In this document: piece by piece, positions 23,535 through 30,808 of the stretch
Numbering within the stretch: position 1 is the stretch's first letter
Layout of the letters: each line of letters begins with the position of its first letter
Origin: Petrimonas sulfuriphila
GTDB taxonomy: Bacteria; Bacteroidota; Bacteroidia; Bacteroidales; Dysgonomonadaceae
Assembly (NCBI GenBank): GCA_038561985.1
Contig: CP073276.1
Span: forward strand, 1,612,001-1,676,000
Reading direction: 5' to 3'
DNA length: 64,000 nt
Notes under the pieces: model-generated
What the model saw: the letters and a program-made list of their open reading frames with translations, nothing else
What the model was told of the DNA's origin: nothing
Database searches by the model: none
Position numbers and translations under genes: made by a program

Positions 23535-24728
23535 TTAAATCTTTAATTCAGGTAAACTGTCAATCGCTTTTTGCTTAAGTTCATCAACGGCACGGGTGTA
23601 TTTTTCGGTGTGCTGCAAGCCACTATGTCCCAGCAAGCTTGCAACGGTTTTAATATTTGCCCCGTTATTTAAAATGTTTACTGCAAACGAATGTCGGGCG
23701 CAGTGCCAGGTGATATGCTTTTGAATTTTAGCTCGTTTTACCCAATATTTCAACGATCGTAAACACATCGACTGGCTTGGTAGATTAAAGATTTTGCTAT
23801 CTATCTGTACGCCTTCTTCGTTAACTTCAGGTTTACCTATAAGTTGGAGCAGTCCATCGTTTAAGGGTGTATTAACCCAACTTTTAGAACTCTGACCCTG
23901 TGCTTTTTTCTGATTAAAAGTAAGTAATTTGTTAGAAAAATCGACATTAGAATACCGTAAGCCTTTTACATCGCAATGCCTAATTCCGGTGTAAAGACAA
24001 AAAATAAAAGCTCGTCTAACGTCCATATTTTGTTGCGGATAGGTTGTCCTTATAAGTTGCTCAATTTCCTTAATACTCAACACATCTTTTGTGAGGGCAG
24101 CTTCGTCACCTTTGCACTGAACGTTTAAGCACGGATTTTTACGTATGTAATCTTCTTCGACGAGATGTTTGATGATTTTCTTAAATCGCTTGTAGTGAGT
24201 GAGAGCACCTTCTCCTTTACTAATACTTTTTAAATATTCAACAAACTTTACAATCATCGCCTTGTCGATTTGCTCACCACTTATTCGCTCTTTGTATAAT
24301 GGATATTCTAACGCGATAAAATCCTTGAAGCGTTTTATGGCTGCCTTTATCATTCGCTTATCGCCTTTGGTGTAGTTTTCATAATAAGCATCCATACAAT
24401 CGAAGATGTTTACTTTTTTGAAAGTTGGTAGTCGATAGCCGGTTGCAGCATCTTTCATCTGCTGTTCTTTTTCATAGCGAATCTGTTTTGCCAACTCTAA
24501 TGTTTCTTTGTTTGTTTGGCGTTCGATAGGTGTTCGTGGGTTTTTCAATAAATACAGATTTAACGACTCCTTTTTTCGACTTTTTCTCACCATTTCTTCG
24601 CCGGTATCCTCATTTACGGTTTTTACATATCCCATATAATATTCGAGATACAAACTGTACGTTCCATTTTTAAGCTCTTTCTGCATAAGCTTAGGGTTGT
24701 CGGTGCTTTTTCCGTCAAGTTTTGCCAT
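23535..24728 (-). CDS. tyrosine recombinase, integrase of element A
   Basis: A 397-residue integrase; the start MAKLDGKSTDNPKLMQ (24728) is preferred to an upstream in-frame Met at 24803 that lies in the end-repeat region. An arm-binding N-terminal domain (about 10-100) precedes the SAM-like core-binding domain (FKDFIALEYPLYKERISGEQ) and the catalytic domain: TGIRHCDVKGLRYSNVDF has the first Arg, HITWHCARHSFAVNIL the His-x-x-Arg, LLGHSGLQHTEKYTR the second His and nucleophile Tyr. It lies at the right end of element A, about 190 nt from the att core, as expected for a tRNA-Leu integrase. Confidence 0.93.
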   Translation of the reverse strand: MAKLDGKSTDNPKLMQKELKNGTYSLYLEYYMGYVKTVNEDTGEEMVRKSRKKESLNLYLLKNPRTPIERQTNKETLELAKQIRYEKEQQMKDAATGYRLPTFKKVNIFDCMDAYYENYTKGDKRMIKAAIKRFKDFIALEYPLYKERISGEQIDKAMIVKFVEYLKSISKGEGALTHYKRFKKIIKHLVEEDYIRKNPCLNVQCKGDEAALTKDVLSIKEIEQLIRTTYPQQNMDVRRAFIFCLYTGIRHCDVKGLRYSNVDFSNKLLTFNQKKAQGQSSKSWVNTPLNDGLLQLIGKPEVNEEGVQIDSKIFNLPSQSMCLRSLKYWVKRAKIQKHITWHCARHSFAVNILNNGANIKTVASLLGHSGLQHTEKYTRAVDELKQKAIDSLPELKI

Positions 24729-24912
24729 TGCATTCTTTTTTTTATTTACTTTGCAAATATAGAAATTAAATCTGGAATTCTGGGGTGCCCAGGGGGCGCC
24801 CAAACCGACAAAAAAGGGTGAAAATTGGCAAAATCGGAAAATAATGGAAAATCATAATGAATTGATATTTAGTGCTATGATTGCTTTTGCCTTCCCTTGT
24901 TTTAGGGGTTGG

Positions 24913-24929
24913 GTACTCGCTCCGAGTAC
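24913..24929. other. att core at the A/B junction
   Basis: CGCTCCGAGTAC at 24918-24929 equals the tRNA-Leu 3' end. Here the left neighbour makes it a palindrome: GTACTCG (24913-24919), CTC, CGAGTAC (24923-24929). Confidence 0.8.
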
Positions 24930-24986
24930 GATTGATTTTAAATAAAGTCCTGATATATAAGTATGTTAGGGCTTTATTGTTTTTAA

Positions 24987-25008
24987 TTACTGGCAACTTA
25001 CTGGCAAT
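24987..25008 (+). repeat. element B left arm-type direct repeats
   Basis: Two TTACTGGCAA decamers separated by one nucleotide (C), about 58 nt inside the att core. The same pair, separated by T, occurs in the same orientation at the right end (28943-28964). Likely integrase arm-binding sites. Confidence 0.65.
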
Positions 25009-25316
25009 TCTGCCTTTTTTATTGCAACTTTCATTGTTTTTTGTGTTGTTTTTTTATTCATAATGCAAGGTTCTGATTTCAGGTTTTGTCAGGTTTTCAC
25101 CGCCGTTTCACCGCCGATTTACGCCCGATTTCAATTTGTTTTTTCTTAATAATATTAAACTTCATCTTTGAGTTTTATTGCATAAATTAAGCCCCCCCCC
25201 AAAATAGGAAAGGTTGATTTTAACATACCCCCATTGCCTGAAAATATGTCCATTGAAGAAAAGGTAGGGGGAAGAGGTTTGTTTCTTAAATCAGGTCTTC
25301 AATAAATGATCCCCCC

Positions 25317-26279
25317 TTATGATCCAGTATTGTGCAGTGCTTCTGCCAGCTTGTCTGATAAGTCCCATTGGCTTTTATCTGCCAGCTTCAACTTATCCAG
25401 TATGGCTTTGGTCTGTCTTTTCCGGTGGTCTTTATCTGCCTTGCTTAGTACTTCATCGGGAAGGGAATTAATGTACTGGTACATTTCTTTCCTGATCTCT
25501 TCCAGTGTCATGCCTTCATTTATTCCCCTTTCAGCATTAAACCTTGTTTGAATGTCTTGTGTAGTTAGGTCTTTCTTGTGTATCGGAATTATTAATGATT
25601 TCATTGGAATTAGTCTTTGATATTGTAAGTATAAATCTTCTTTGAATATATTTTCCCAGTTTGGGTTCACAAGATCAGCCAGCCTTATTCCAATTCCTTT
25701 GTTAAGAATAATATGTGGCTTCAAATAATGTGCTTCCCATTTCAGAAAATTGCCTGAAGAAGTCCAGCCAGCTTCTGCAATTATTTGTTGCCTGTGAAGC
25801 CCCTGTTTCATCTTTATATTCCTGCTTGCATCGTACATTTTAAGTCTTGTATTGGTGTCGGAAAAGGCTTTAAAATGCCCCTTGTCTTTAGGGTTGGAAT
25901 ATAGCTTCATTCCTTTTCCCTCCCTGTGGTGTTGTATATATTCCTTAGGTTTTTTTTCTGTCTGAATAATTGTTCCATATTCAAACTTATCTACTGTAGC
26001 ATCAAATAAAGGAAGCCGGATAAGATTTTCCAAATACTTAATTCCTTCAATAAATTCAACTTTTGAAAAGGTGAAATTGTGCCCTTTCCAAAAGTACATT
26101 ACACTTCCTTTCAAATTCATTAGCCCGGTTGTTTCATTCACTCTTAATTCCATATTTTCACAACCTGTAATGGAATAAGTTTGCCAGCCTGAAGAATAAA
26201 CTGCTTCCGGTTGTAAATGTCCCAGAAATGGCTTATCTTTGCCTTGCAAATGTTTGGTTATTTCAATAAAATCAATCAT
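25317..26279 (-). CDS. replication-initiator-like protein of element B
   Basis: A 320-residue protein. The segments KFEYGTIIQTEKKPKEYIQ, DTNTRLKMYDASRNIKMKQG and NFLKWEAHYLKPHIILNKG resemble replication initiators of filamentous phages and rolling-circle plasmids (gene II/CRI-like: a Tyr-Asp motif followed by an Arg/Lys-Glu-like strand), but I cannot confirm the family by eye. A basic helical C terminus contains DHRKRQTKAILDKLKLADKS. The start follows GGATATTAAATG, a leader shared with the neighbouring gene. A hairpin with AAAGGGG/CCCC arms (26294-26321) lies between it and the upstream gene and may attenuate its expression. Confidence 0.55.
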   Translation of the reverse strand: MIDFIEITKHLQGKDKPFLGHLQPEAVYSSGWQTYSITGCENMELRVNETTGLMNLKGSVMYFWKGHNFTFSKVEFIEGIKYLENLIRLPLFDATVDKFEYGTIIQTEKKPKEYIQHHREGKGMKLYSNPKDKGHFKAFSDTNTRLKMYDASRNIKMKQGLHRQQIIAEAGWTSSGNFLKWEAHYLKPHIILNKGIGIRLADLVNPNWENIFKEDLYLQYQRLIPMKSLIIPIHKKDLTTQDIQTRFNAERGINEGMTLEEIRKEMYQYINSLPDEVLSKADKDHRKRQTKAILDKLKLADKSQWDLSDKLAEALHNTGS

Positions 26280-26293
26280 TTAATATCCAATGA

Positions 26294-26322
26294 AAAGGGG
26301 AAGCTGTGAAGCATCCCCCTTT
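26294..26322 (-). promoter_or_regulatory. hairpin between the 165-aa gene and the rep-like gene
   Basis: Plus-strand arms AAAGGGG (26294-26300) and CCCCCTTT (26315-26322), with a smaller inner GC pairing. There is no T-run after it on the minus strand, so it looks more like an RNA processing or attenuation structure than a full terminator. Confidence 0.4.
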
Positions 26323-26327
26323 ATGTT

Positions 26328-26825
26328 TTAAGCTGCTTCAGGAAAATCTGTTTTATACAGATATTTTTCAGATAAAAATTTCATTATTTCATTCAGCTTT
26401 TTTTCCATTGCCGGGAAGAAGAATATTTGAATAGTCTTTCCCCTGTCCGGTGTGTAAAATACAACCAAATCCCCAGTATCGGAATTTCTGTCAATCCTCC
26501 CCTTTTCATTGGATATTCCAATTGTCCCATATCCGATAAATAAAGGGTAGTCATCCATTTGCCAAATTTGTGTTCTGCATACATAGGGCTTAAACTGCTT
26601 CAGGATTGAAGTTTCTTTCTTTGTGAAAGTGCCTATCATCTGCCCTGTTATTTGGTGCATCATATTGCGCCCCTTTAAGGCTGTTTTAGCCATTTCATTG
26701 TCCTTGCTGATAGATAACCTATTCGGAAGAATAGTTGTTCCAGACTGCCTGTAATAGCTTGAATTTGTGCCCTCTTTTAATTCATAGGTGGCTTGTTTCA
26801 AAGTCTTTTCAAAAAAATCAATCAT
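26328..26825 (-). CDS. uncharacterised 165-aa protein of element B
   Basis: I do not recognise this protein. It begins MIDFFEKTLKQATYEL, very like the start of the following gene (MIDFIEIT), and contains ETSILKQFKPYVCRTQIWQM and VVFYTPDRGKTIQIFFFPAM; it is soluble with mixed alpha/beta character. It has an unusually good Shine-Dalgarno (GGAGG, 8 nt before ATG) within the leader AAAGGAGGATATTAAAATG, rare in Bacteroidota. It starts 15 nt after the HTH gene, so those two are co-transcribed. Possible roles include replication accessory, copy control or host interference; none is supported by a motif. Confidence 0.6.
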   Translation of the reverse strand: MIDFFEKTLKQATYELKEGTNSSYYRQSGTTILPNRLSISKDNEMAKTALKGRNMMHQITGQMIGTFTKKETSILKQFKPYVCRTQIWQMDDYPLFIGYGTIGISNEKGRIDRNSDTGDLVVFYTPDRGKTIQIFFFPAMEKKLNEIMKFLSEKYLYKTDFPEAA

Positions 26826-26840
26826 TTTAATATCCTCCTT

Positions 26841-27140
26841 TTATTTAGCTGGTATGTAATTGCTTTGCAAAAAATCTTCCAAATCCTGCCTTTTAACATA
26901 GATTTTCCTTCCAAATTGTGAAAAGGGAATGATCCTGTTATCCCTGTAGGTCTGCCATGTCTTTGCACTTACTCCCAGCATTTGCCTTGCCTTCGGACTT
27001 TCGATCCATTGTTCCCCAAATTCTGTTTCCTTCTGTTTGATGATAAGGCTTTTCATTTCTTCCAGCCCTTCTTTCATTTCTTCCAGCCAGTCTTGTGGGA
27101 CAACTGTGATTAAAAAACTTTGATTGTTTTGTGTATGCAT
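26841..27140 (-). CDS. HTH_17-type DNA-binding protein (excisionase-like) of element B
   Basis: A 99-residue protein: N-terminal helix (WLEEMKEGLEEMKSLIIKQK) followed by an HTH_17 fold, SPKARQMLGVSAKTWQTYRD and IIPFSQFGRKIYVKRQDLED. This matches excisionase and control proteins of Bacteroidota integrative elements. It has its own promoter (27187-27217) and leads the minus-strand run HTH, 165-aa, rep-like. Excision coupled to replication would be a simple regulatory scheme (inference). Confidence 0.8.
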   Translation of the reverse strand: MHTQNNQSFLITVVPQDWLEEMKEGLEEMKSLIIKQKETEFGEQWIESPKARQMLGVSAKTWQTYRDNRIIPFSQFGRKIYVKRQDLEDFLQSNYIPAK

Positions 27141-27186
27141 TTTGTGAATTGAATTTTTTTATGTTTGATGCTTTGATGTAATAAAA

Positions 27187-27217
27187 CAAATATAATAAGG
27201 GGTTTTAGGAATTACAA
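27187..27217 (-). promoter_or_regulatory. promoter of the element B HTH operon
   Basis: On the minus strand TTG (27217-27215), a 20-nt spacer and TATATTTG (27194-27187) match the Bacteroidota promoter consensus. The start would be near 27180, about 40 nt before the ATG. Confidence 0.7.
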
Positions 27218-27447
27218 TTTGTTTGCCTAAAAGTTTTCAACAAAATGAAAAGTGTAAGATATATACAAATAAATGTTTTTAAAGTAATGAAAATGAATAG
27301 AAAATGTTGCAGAGTGTCAGATTTATTATAATGTGTTGTTTGGTGCTGATGGGTTATTAATGGAAAGTTCCTGAAATAATCCAGGCTGATTATTCCCTTA
27401 GCATAAGAATTGTTATGTTTTTTACATACAATAAAGAGGGTTGAAGT
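27218..27447. other. AT-rich spacer between integrase and HTH gene of element B
   Basis: With the promoter and leader this makes a 307-bp gap. I see no gene, only AT-rich sequence upstream of the promoter. The integrase gene ends here, so it probably holds the integrase terminator and HTH-protein binding sites, but none stands out. Confidence 0.5.
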
Positions 27448-28893
27448 TTATGTCCCCCTGATCTTCCCGATTAGGATTTCCATTTCTTCAGGCTTCATTT
27501 TTCCCAGTAATGCCAATATCTCTTCCTTTGTATCTGAATTAAATACTTTGTCCATTGTTTCATCCTGGCTTATTGTGTCAAAGTTGGAAAGATATGTTTC
27601 TGTTATTTTAATGGAAGAGTGTCCCAGTGCCTTGCTTATGTCGTAAACATTTGCTTTCTTCTGCCGGGCAATGTTTGCAAATGAGTGCCGGGCAATGTGA
27701 AATGTAAGTTTCTTATTAATCCCGGCCAGTTTGGCAATGTCCTGCAAATAGTTATTTATTAGGCTGTTTTTGCTGTTTACTTGCTGAAGTAGTTTCTTCT
27801 TGACTTGTGCCGGAAGCTGTTCCTTTTCTTCTTGTGTGGTTGCAATAGCATAAGTAGCATTATTGTCCAGTAAAGGGAAAATATAATTTGTATTAGGTTT
27901 ATCCAAATTCATGTATAAATTTAGAATGTCCAGTGCTTCGGGAAGTAACCGGATAGATTTCTGTCTTTCATTCTTTCCCATTTTATATTCCAGCCTTCCT
28001 TCTTCTATGTCCGATTGTCTTAACTGTATCAAATCCCCAGCCCTTATTCCGGCACAATAGAATGCAAATAAGAAGTAGTTTCTGCAATGCCATAACATTG
28101 TCCCCTGATCCAGTTTAAGTGCCTGAATAGTCCTTATTTCTTCATAAGACAGTTTTTCCTTAGTGGTGGGGGTTGTGGTGTGCTCAAAGTCATTAAAGGG
28201 GTTGTAATCAATTTTCAGCCCTTCTCCCCAAAGGTTCTTAATTCCCTTGTTGTAAAGGCTTGCAAACTGATCCAGTTGTTTACTGATTGTGTTGGGGTGT
28301 AGTGTTAATTTCGGATTTCTTGAATTTGGCTGTTTTTGCAAAAATGCCTTGAATTTATTTAGAAATGCCAGTGTAATTTCATCAAATTTCAGGTCTTTTT
28401 TGAATTTGGATAAAACTTCCTGAAGCTCTTTCCCCTTGTATTTTATCAGTTCATCGGGCTTCCTGCCATTAACAAAGAATTTCAACTTATTTAAAAAGGT
28501 ATTATATTTCTTGTATGTGTTATAGTCCCCTGCATCAAATGTTTCTTGTGCAAAATCATCCGCAAATTTAAAGAAAGAGAATGTTTTTTCTACATAGTTT
28601 ATTTTGGAAGCAATATTTTCGGAAGTAGCCCTGCCTTCTTTTTTCAAATCAGAATAGACTTGCCTTGCATTGGTTAATTCATCGGATAGGGTTTCATTTA
28701 ATTTTTTATACTGTGGTTCTTTTGATCTGATCCATTTTTGGTTCTTTGCTTCAAAATTAAAATTATCCCTGTTTGAAATTTCAGCTGTGGTTTTTATCCT
28801 TTTTCTTATTCCCTGTGAAGTAATGCAAAGAAATATTGTAAATTTGCCTTGCCTGTTTGGCTTTGAATTTACTTCAAATCTGAAAGTAGCCAT
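27448..28893 (-). CDS. tyrosine recombinase, integrase of element B
   Basis: A 481-residue Bacteroidota-type integrase. An N-terminal arm-binding domain (MATFRFEVNSKPNRQGKFTI, ITSQGIRKRIKTTAEI) is followed by a SAM-like domain (LAFLNKFKAFLQKQPNSRNP) and a catalytic domain: FAFYCAGIRAGDLIQLRQSD (Arg), LTFHIARHSFANIARQK (His-x-x-Arg) and ALGHSSIKITETYLSNFD (His, Tyr nucleophile). An insertion with TTQEEKEQLPAQVKKKLLQQ lies between these. It is clearly different from the element A integrase. Upstream, GGATATTAAAATG begins an 11-codon out-of-frame reading frame that overlaps the real start. Confidence 0.93.
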   Translation of the reverse strand: MATFRFEVNSKPNRQGKFTIFLCITSQGIRKRIKTTAEISNRDNFNFEAKNQKWIRSKEPQYKKLNETLSDELTNARQVYSDLKKEGRATSENIASKINYVEKTFSFFKFADDFAQETFDAGDYNTYKKYNTFLNKLKFFVNGRKPDELIKYKGKELQEVLSKFKKDLKFDEITLAFLNKFKAFLQKQPNSRNPKLTLHPNTISKQLDQFASLYNKGIKNLWGEGLKIDYNPFNDFEHTTTPTTKEKLSYEEIRTIQALKLDQGTMLWHCRNYFLFAFYCAGIRAGDLIQLRQSDIEEGRLEYKMGKNERQKSIRLLPEALDILNLYMNLDKPNTNYIFPLLDNNATYAIATTQEEKEQLPAQVKKKLLQQVNSKNSLINNYLQDIAKLAGINKKLTFHIARHSFANIARQKKANVYDISKALGHSSIKITETYLSNFDTISQDETMDKVFNSDTKEEILALLGKMKPEEMEILIGKIRGT

Positions 28894-28942
28894 ATTTCTA
28901 TCATTTTAATATCCTGATACAAATATACTACATTAAATAATT

Positions 28943-28964
28943 TTACTGGCAATTTACTGGCAAT
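28943..28964 (+). repeat. element B right arm-type direct repeats
   Basis: Two TTACTGGCAA decamers separated by one T, about 120 nt inside the right att core and just upstream of the integrase gene. Same order and orientation as at the left end. Confidence 0.65.
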
Positions 28965-29076
28965 ATTTCTTTATTTAAATACATTTTATTACATTTGCAT
29001 TGAATTTTAAAACTGATAAATATCAATATAATATGCAGTTATGATAAATCGAAAAGAGACTGAAATTACATTTTGT

Positions 29077-29093
29077 AGTCCCGCTCCGAGTAC
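29077..29093 (+). other. att site at the B/C junction
   Basis: Exact 17-nt copy of the tRNA-Leu 3' end (AGTCCCGCTCCGAGTAC). It closes element B and opens the remnant element C. Confidence 0.85.
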
Positions 29094-29136
29094 AAGAATC
29101 CGCTGATAATCGACTGATTGTCAGCGGATTCTTTTT
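29094..29136 (+). terminator. terminator after the third att copy
   Basis: AAGAATCCGCTGA (29094-29106) and TCAGCGGATTCTT (29121-29133) are perfect 13-bp arms, followed by TTT. It is the counterpart of the hairpin after the first att copy but with unrelated sequence. Confidence 0.75.
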
Positions 29137-29259
29137 CGGAGCGCCAAAAGGACGGCAAAGAAATCAAGAGATATGATTTAAATAGCTTTAAATCAATCGC
29201 ATACCCATATCTTTCCTTTTATCCTTATTTTAGCCTTTAATCATTTCAATAATTATGCT

Positions 29260-29421
29260 ATGGAAGCAATCATTACTCGCCTACAAAATTTCATTAATGA
29301 GTTTACATCATATAGATTAAAAAAATCAATCGACCTTTTTGACTTGAAATATAGATATTGGGACGATAAAATTTTGCATTTACATATACCAAATCCTTTC
29401 CGATATGGATTCAGATATTGA
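29260..29421 (+). pseudogene. 5' fragment of an element left-end gene homolog
   Basis: Encodes MEAIITRLQNFINEFTSYRL and YRYWDDKILHLHI, closely matching the first 43 residues of the 6082-6921 product, then shifts into unrelated sequence and stops after 53 codons. The break falls near 29390, where hsdS sequence begins in another frame. Confidence 0.75.
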
Positions 29422-29599
29422 ATTGTTGGAAAAGCGTTTGCAAAAAACAGAACTCATCAAACAAGGAATGATGCAGGAACTGCTTACCGGAAGAATACGG
29501 CTGGTAGCAGAATATGAATCGTATAGTACGGTAGCAGAAGATACACCAAAGTATACTAACATCCAGCTTATTTTACTTTTTATGAAAAACATAAAATAA
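29390..29599 (+). pseudogene. hsdS: 3' fragment of a type I restriction specificity gene
   Basis: The frame reading SDMDSDIELLEKRLQKTELI and KQGMMQELLTGRIRLV is the hallmark conserved C-terminal helix and end of HsdS subunits. Only about 65 residues remain; the target-recognition domains and any hsdM gene are gone. The last residues (AEDTPKYTNIQLILLFMKNI) differ from the usual HsdS terminus. Confidence 0.75.
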
Positions 29600-29602
29600 A
29601 TT

Positions 29603-29633
29603 TTGTCACTATTATACTTTTTGTCTACTTTTG
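29603..29633 (+). promoter_or_regulatory. promoter of fic
   Basis: TTG at 29603-29605, a 20-nt spacer and TACTTTTG at 29626-29633 match the Bacteroidota consensus. The start of transcription would be about 30 nt before the fic ATG. Confidence 0.7.
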
Positions 29634-29669
29634 TATAATAAGAGGGATTCTAATTATACATTTTATTTT

Positions 29670-30794
29670 ATGAAAGACTTTGTTTCCGGCAAATATATCA
29701 ATCAGGGATATTATAAAAGTTTTCAACCCGGCTTTATTAACAGGCGCTGGCAGGTTGACGATATGCATCTGCTCAGCCTGCTTAGTCAGGCAGACAGGCA
29801 TCTTGGGAGGTTGGATATGTATTCTCAGTACGTCAATATAGACCTGTTCATTCAGATGCATATTGCCAAAGAAGCTATTCAATCGTCAAAAATCGAAGGT
29901 ACGCAAACCAATATGGAGGAGATTTTTTTAGATAAAGATGAGATAAAAAAAGAAAAACGCGACGACTGGGAAGAAGTGCAAAATTATATTCTTGCCATGA
30001 ACGAAGCAGTTTTGCAGCTGCACAGATTACCTTTTTCGAGCCGTCTTATCAAGCAAACGCACAAAGTATTGCTTCAGGGTGTTCGTGGTGAACAGAAACA
30101 ACCGGGAGAATACCGCACCAGTCAAAATTGGATAGGCGGAGCTACTATAAATGATGCCGTATTTGTACCGCCCGTACATACTTCTGTTGCTGAATTGATG
30201 TCGGATATAGAAAAATTTGCCCACGACGAACTGAATCATTTGCCGGATTTGCTCAAAGCCGCCATTATTCACTATCAGTTTGAAACCATCCATCCCTTTT
30301 TGGATGGCAATGGACGTGTTGGCAGATTACTTATCACGCTTTATTTGGTGGACAAAGGGATATTAAAACGACCGATTTTGTATTTATCCGATTTTTTTGA
30401 GCGTAATAGAATGTTGTATTACGATAATTTAATGCGGGTACGCACGCATAACGATATGAATCAATGGTTGAAGTTTTTCCTGACCGGAATCATCGAAACT
30501 GCGAAAAAAGGAGTGACTACTTTTGACGGTATCATGATGCTGCAAAAAGAGATTGACCGCAAACTGAAAGAATTTGGAAACCGAAGCGGCGATGCCTACA
30601 AAGTGATAGACTATCTCTACAACCGCCCGACCATCGACGCACAAAAAGTGGCAAAAGTAATTGACAAATCACCACGAACAGCCTACAAACTGATAGAAAC
30701 GCTGGAACAAGCCGAGGTAATCAAAGAGATTACTGGCGCTGAAAGAGGAAGGATTTACCTGTTTGAAGATTATATAAACTTATTTGAAGATTAA
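29670..30794 (+). CDS. fic: Fic family AMP-transferase-type protein
   Basis: A 374-residue Fic protein; ATG 29670 (MKDFVSGKYINQGYYKSF) is chosen because it lies after the promoter and fits the family start. The inhibitory helix motif SSKIEGT (about 72-78) is N-terminal (class II, autoinhibited). The catalytic loop HPFLDGNGRVGR (about 208-219) is intact, and a C-terminal winged-helix domain (TIDAQKVAKVIDKSPRTAYK) follows. Family members AMPylate proteins such as gyrase or act as toxins and regulators. In Bacteroidota, fic is often found between hsdS and hsdR; here only scraps of those genes remain, so this fic may now act alone. Confidence 0.9.
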   Translation: MKDFVSGKYINQGYYKSFQPGFINRRWQVDDMHLLSLLSQADRHLGRLDMYSQYVNIDLFIQMHIAKEAIQSSKIEGTQTNMEEIFLDKDEIKKEKRDDWEEVQNYILAMNEAVLQLHRLPFSSRLIKQTHKVLLQGVRGEQKQPGEYRTSQNWIGGATINDAVFVPPVHTSVAELMSDIEKFAHDELNHLPDLLKAAIIHYQFETIHPFLDGNGRVGRLLITLYLVDKGILKRPILYLSDFFERNRMLYYDNLMRVRTHNDMNQWLKFFLTGIIETAKKGVTTFDGIMMLQKEIDRKLKEFGNRSGDAYKVIDYLYNRPTIDAQKVAKVIDKSPRTAYKLIETLEQAEVIKEITGAERGRIYLFEDYINLFED

Positions 30795-30808
30795 AAATAA
30801 ATCCAACC

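Larger units (their letters stand above)
5895..24929 (+). mobile_element. element A: about 19-kb NBU-like mobilizable integrative element
   Basis: Bounded by tRNA-Leu att cores at 5883-5894 and 24918-24929. Backbone genes: left-end protein (6082), HTH protein (7047), VapE-like (7340), primase (8846), MobC (9991), MobA relaxase (10344), membrane coiled-coil protein (11361) and, at the right end facing in, a tyrosine integrase (23535-24728). There is no conjugation machinery, so it would be mobilized in trans. Cargo at 12-23.5 kb: lipoprotein, sigma/anti-sigma/TonB receptor, methyltransferase, IS-split S74 gene, S8 protease and DUF1016 nuclease. Both ends carry GGGGCGCCCAAA at 5953-5964 and 24793-24804. 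Confidence 0.8.
24729..25316. other. junction region between elements A and B
   Basis: No convincing gene in 588 bp. It holds, in order: the element A right-end repeat (GGGGTGCCC at 24782 and GGGGCGCCCAAA at 24793-24804), the att core (24918-24929), the paired TTACTGGCAA repeats of element B (24987-25008), a nine-C run (25192-25200), and the 3' flank of the minus-strand replication-protein gene. Confidence 0.7.
24930..29093 (-). mobile_element. element B: minimal 4.2-kb integrative element
   Basis: Lies between the att cores at 24918-24929 and 29082-29093. It carries only four genes, all on the minus strand: integrase (27448-28893), HTH/excisionase (26841-27140), a 165-aa unknown (26328-26825) and a replication-initiator-like protein (25317-26279). 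Matching TTACTGGCAA direct-repeat pairs lie near both ends (24987-25008 and 28943-28964). No relaxase, capsid or secretion gene is seen. It looks like an integrated plasmid-like or satellite element (inference). Confidence 0.7.

Noticed and set aside
25191-25200. Run of nine C as a phase-variable tract
   Set aside because: It lies in non-coding sequence with no promoter or reading frame that it would switch; kept only as a note.
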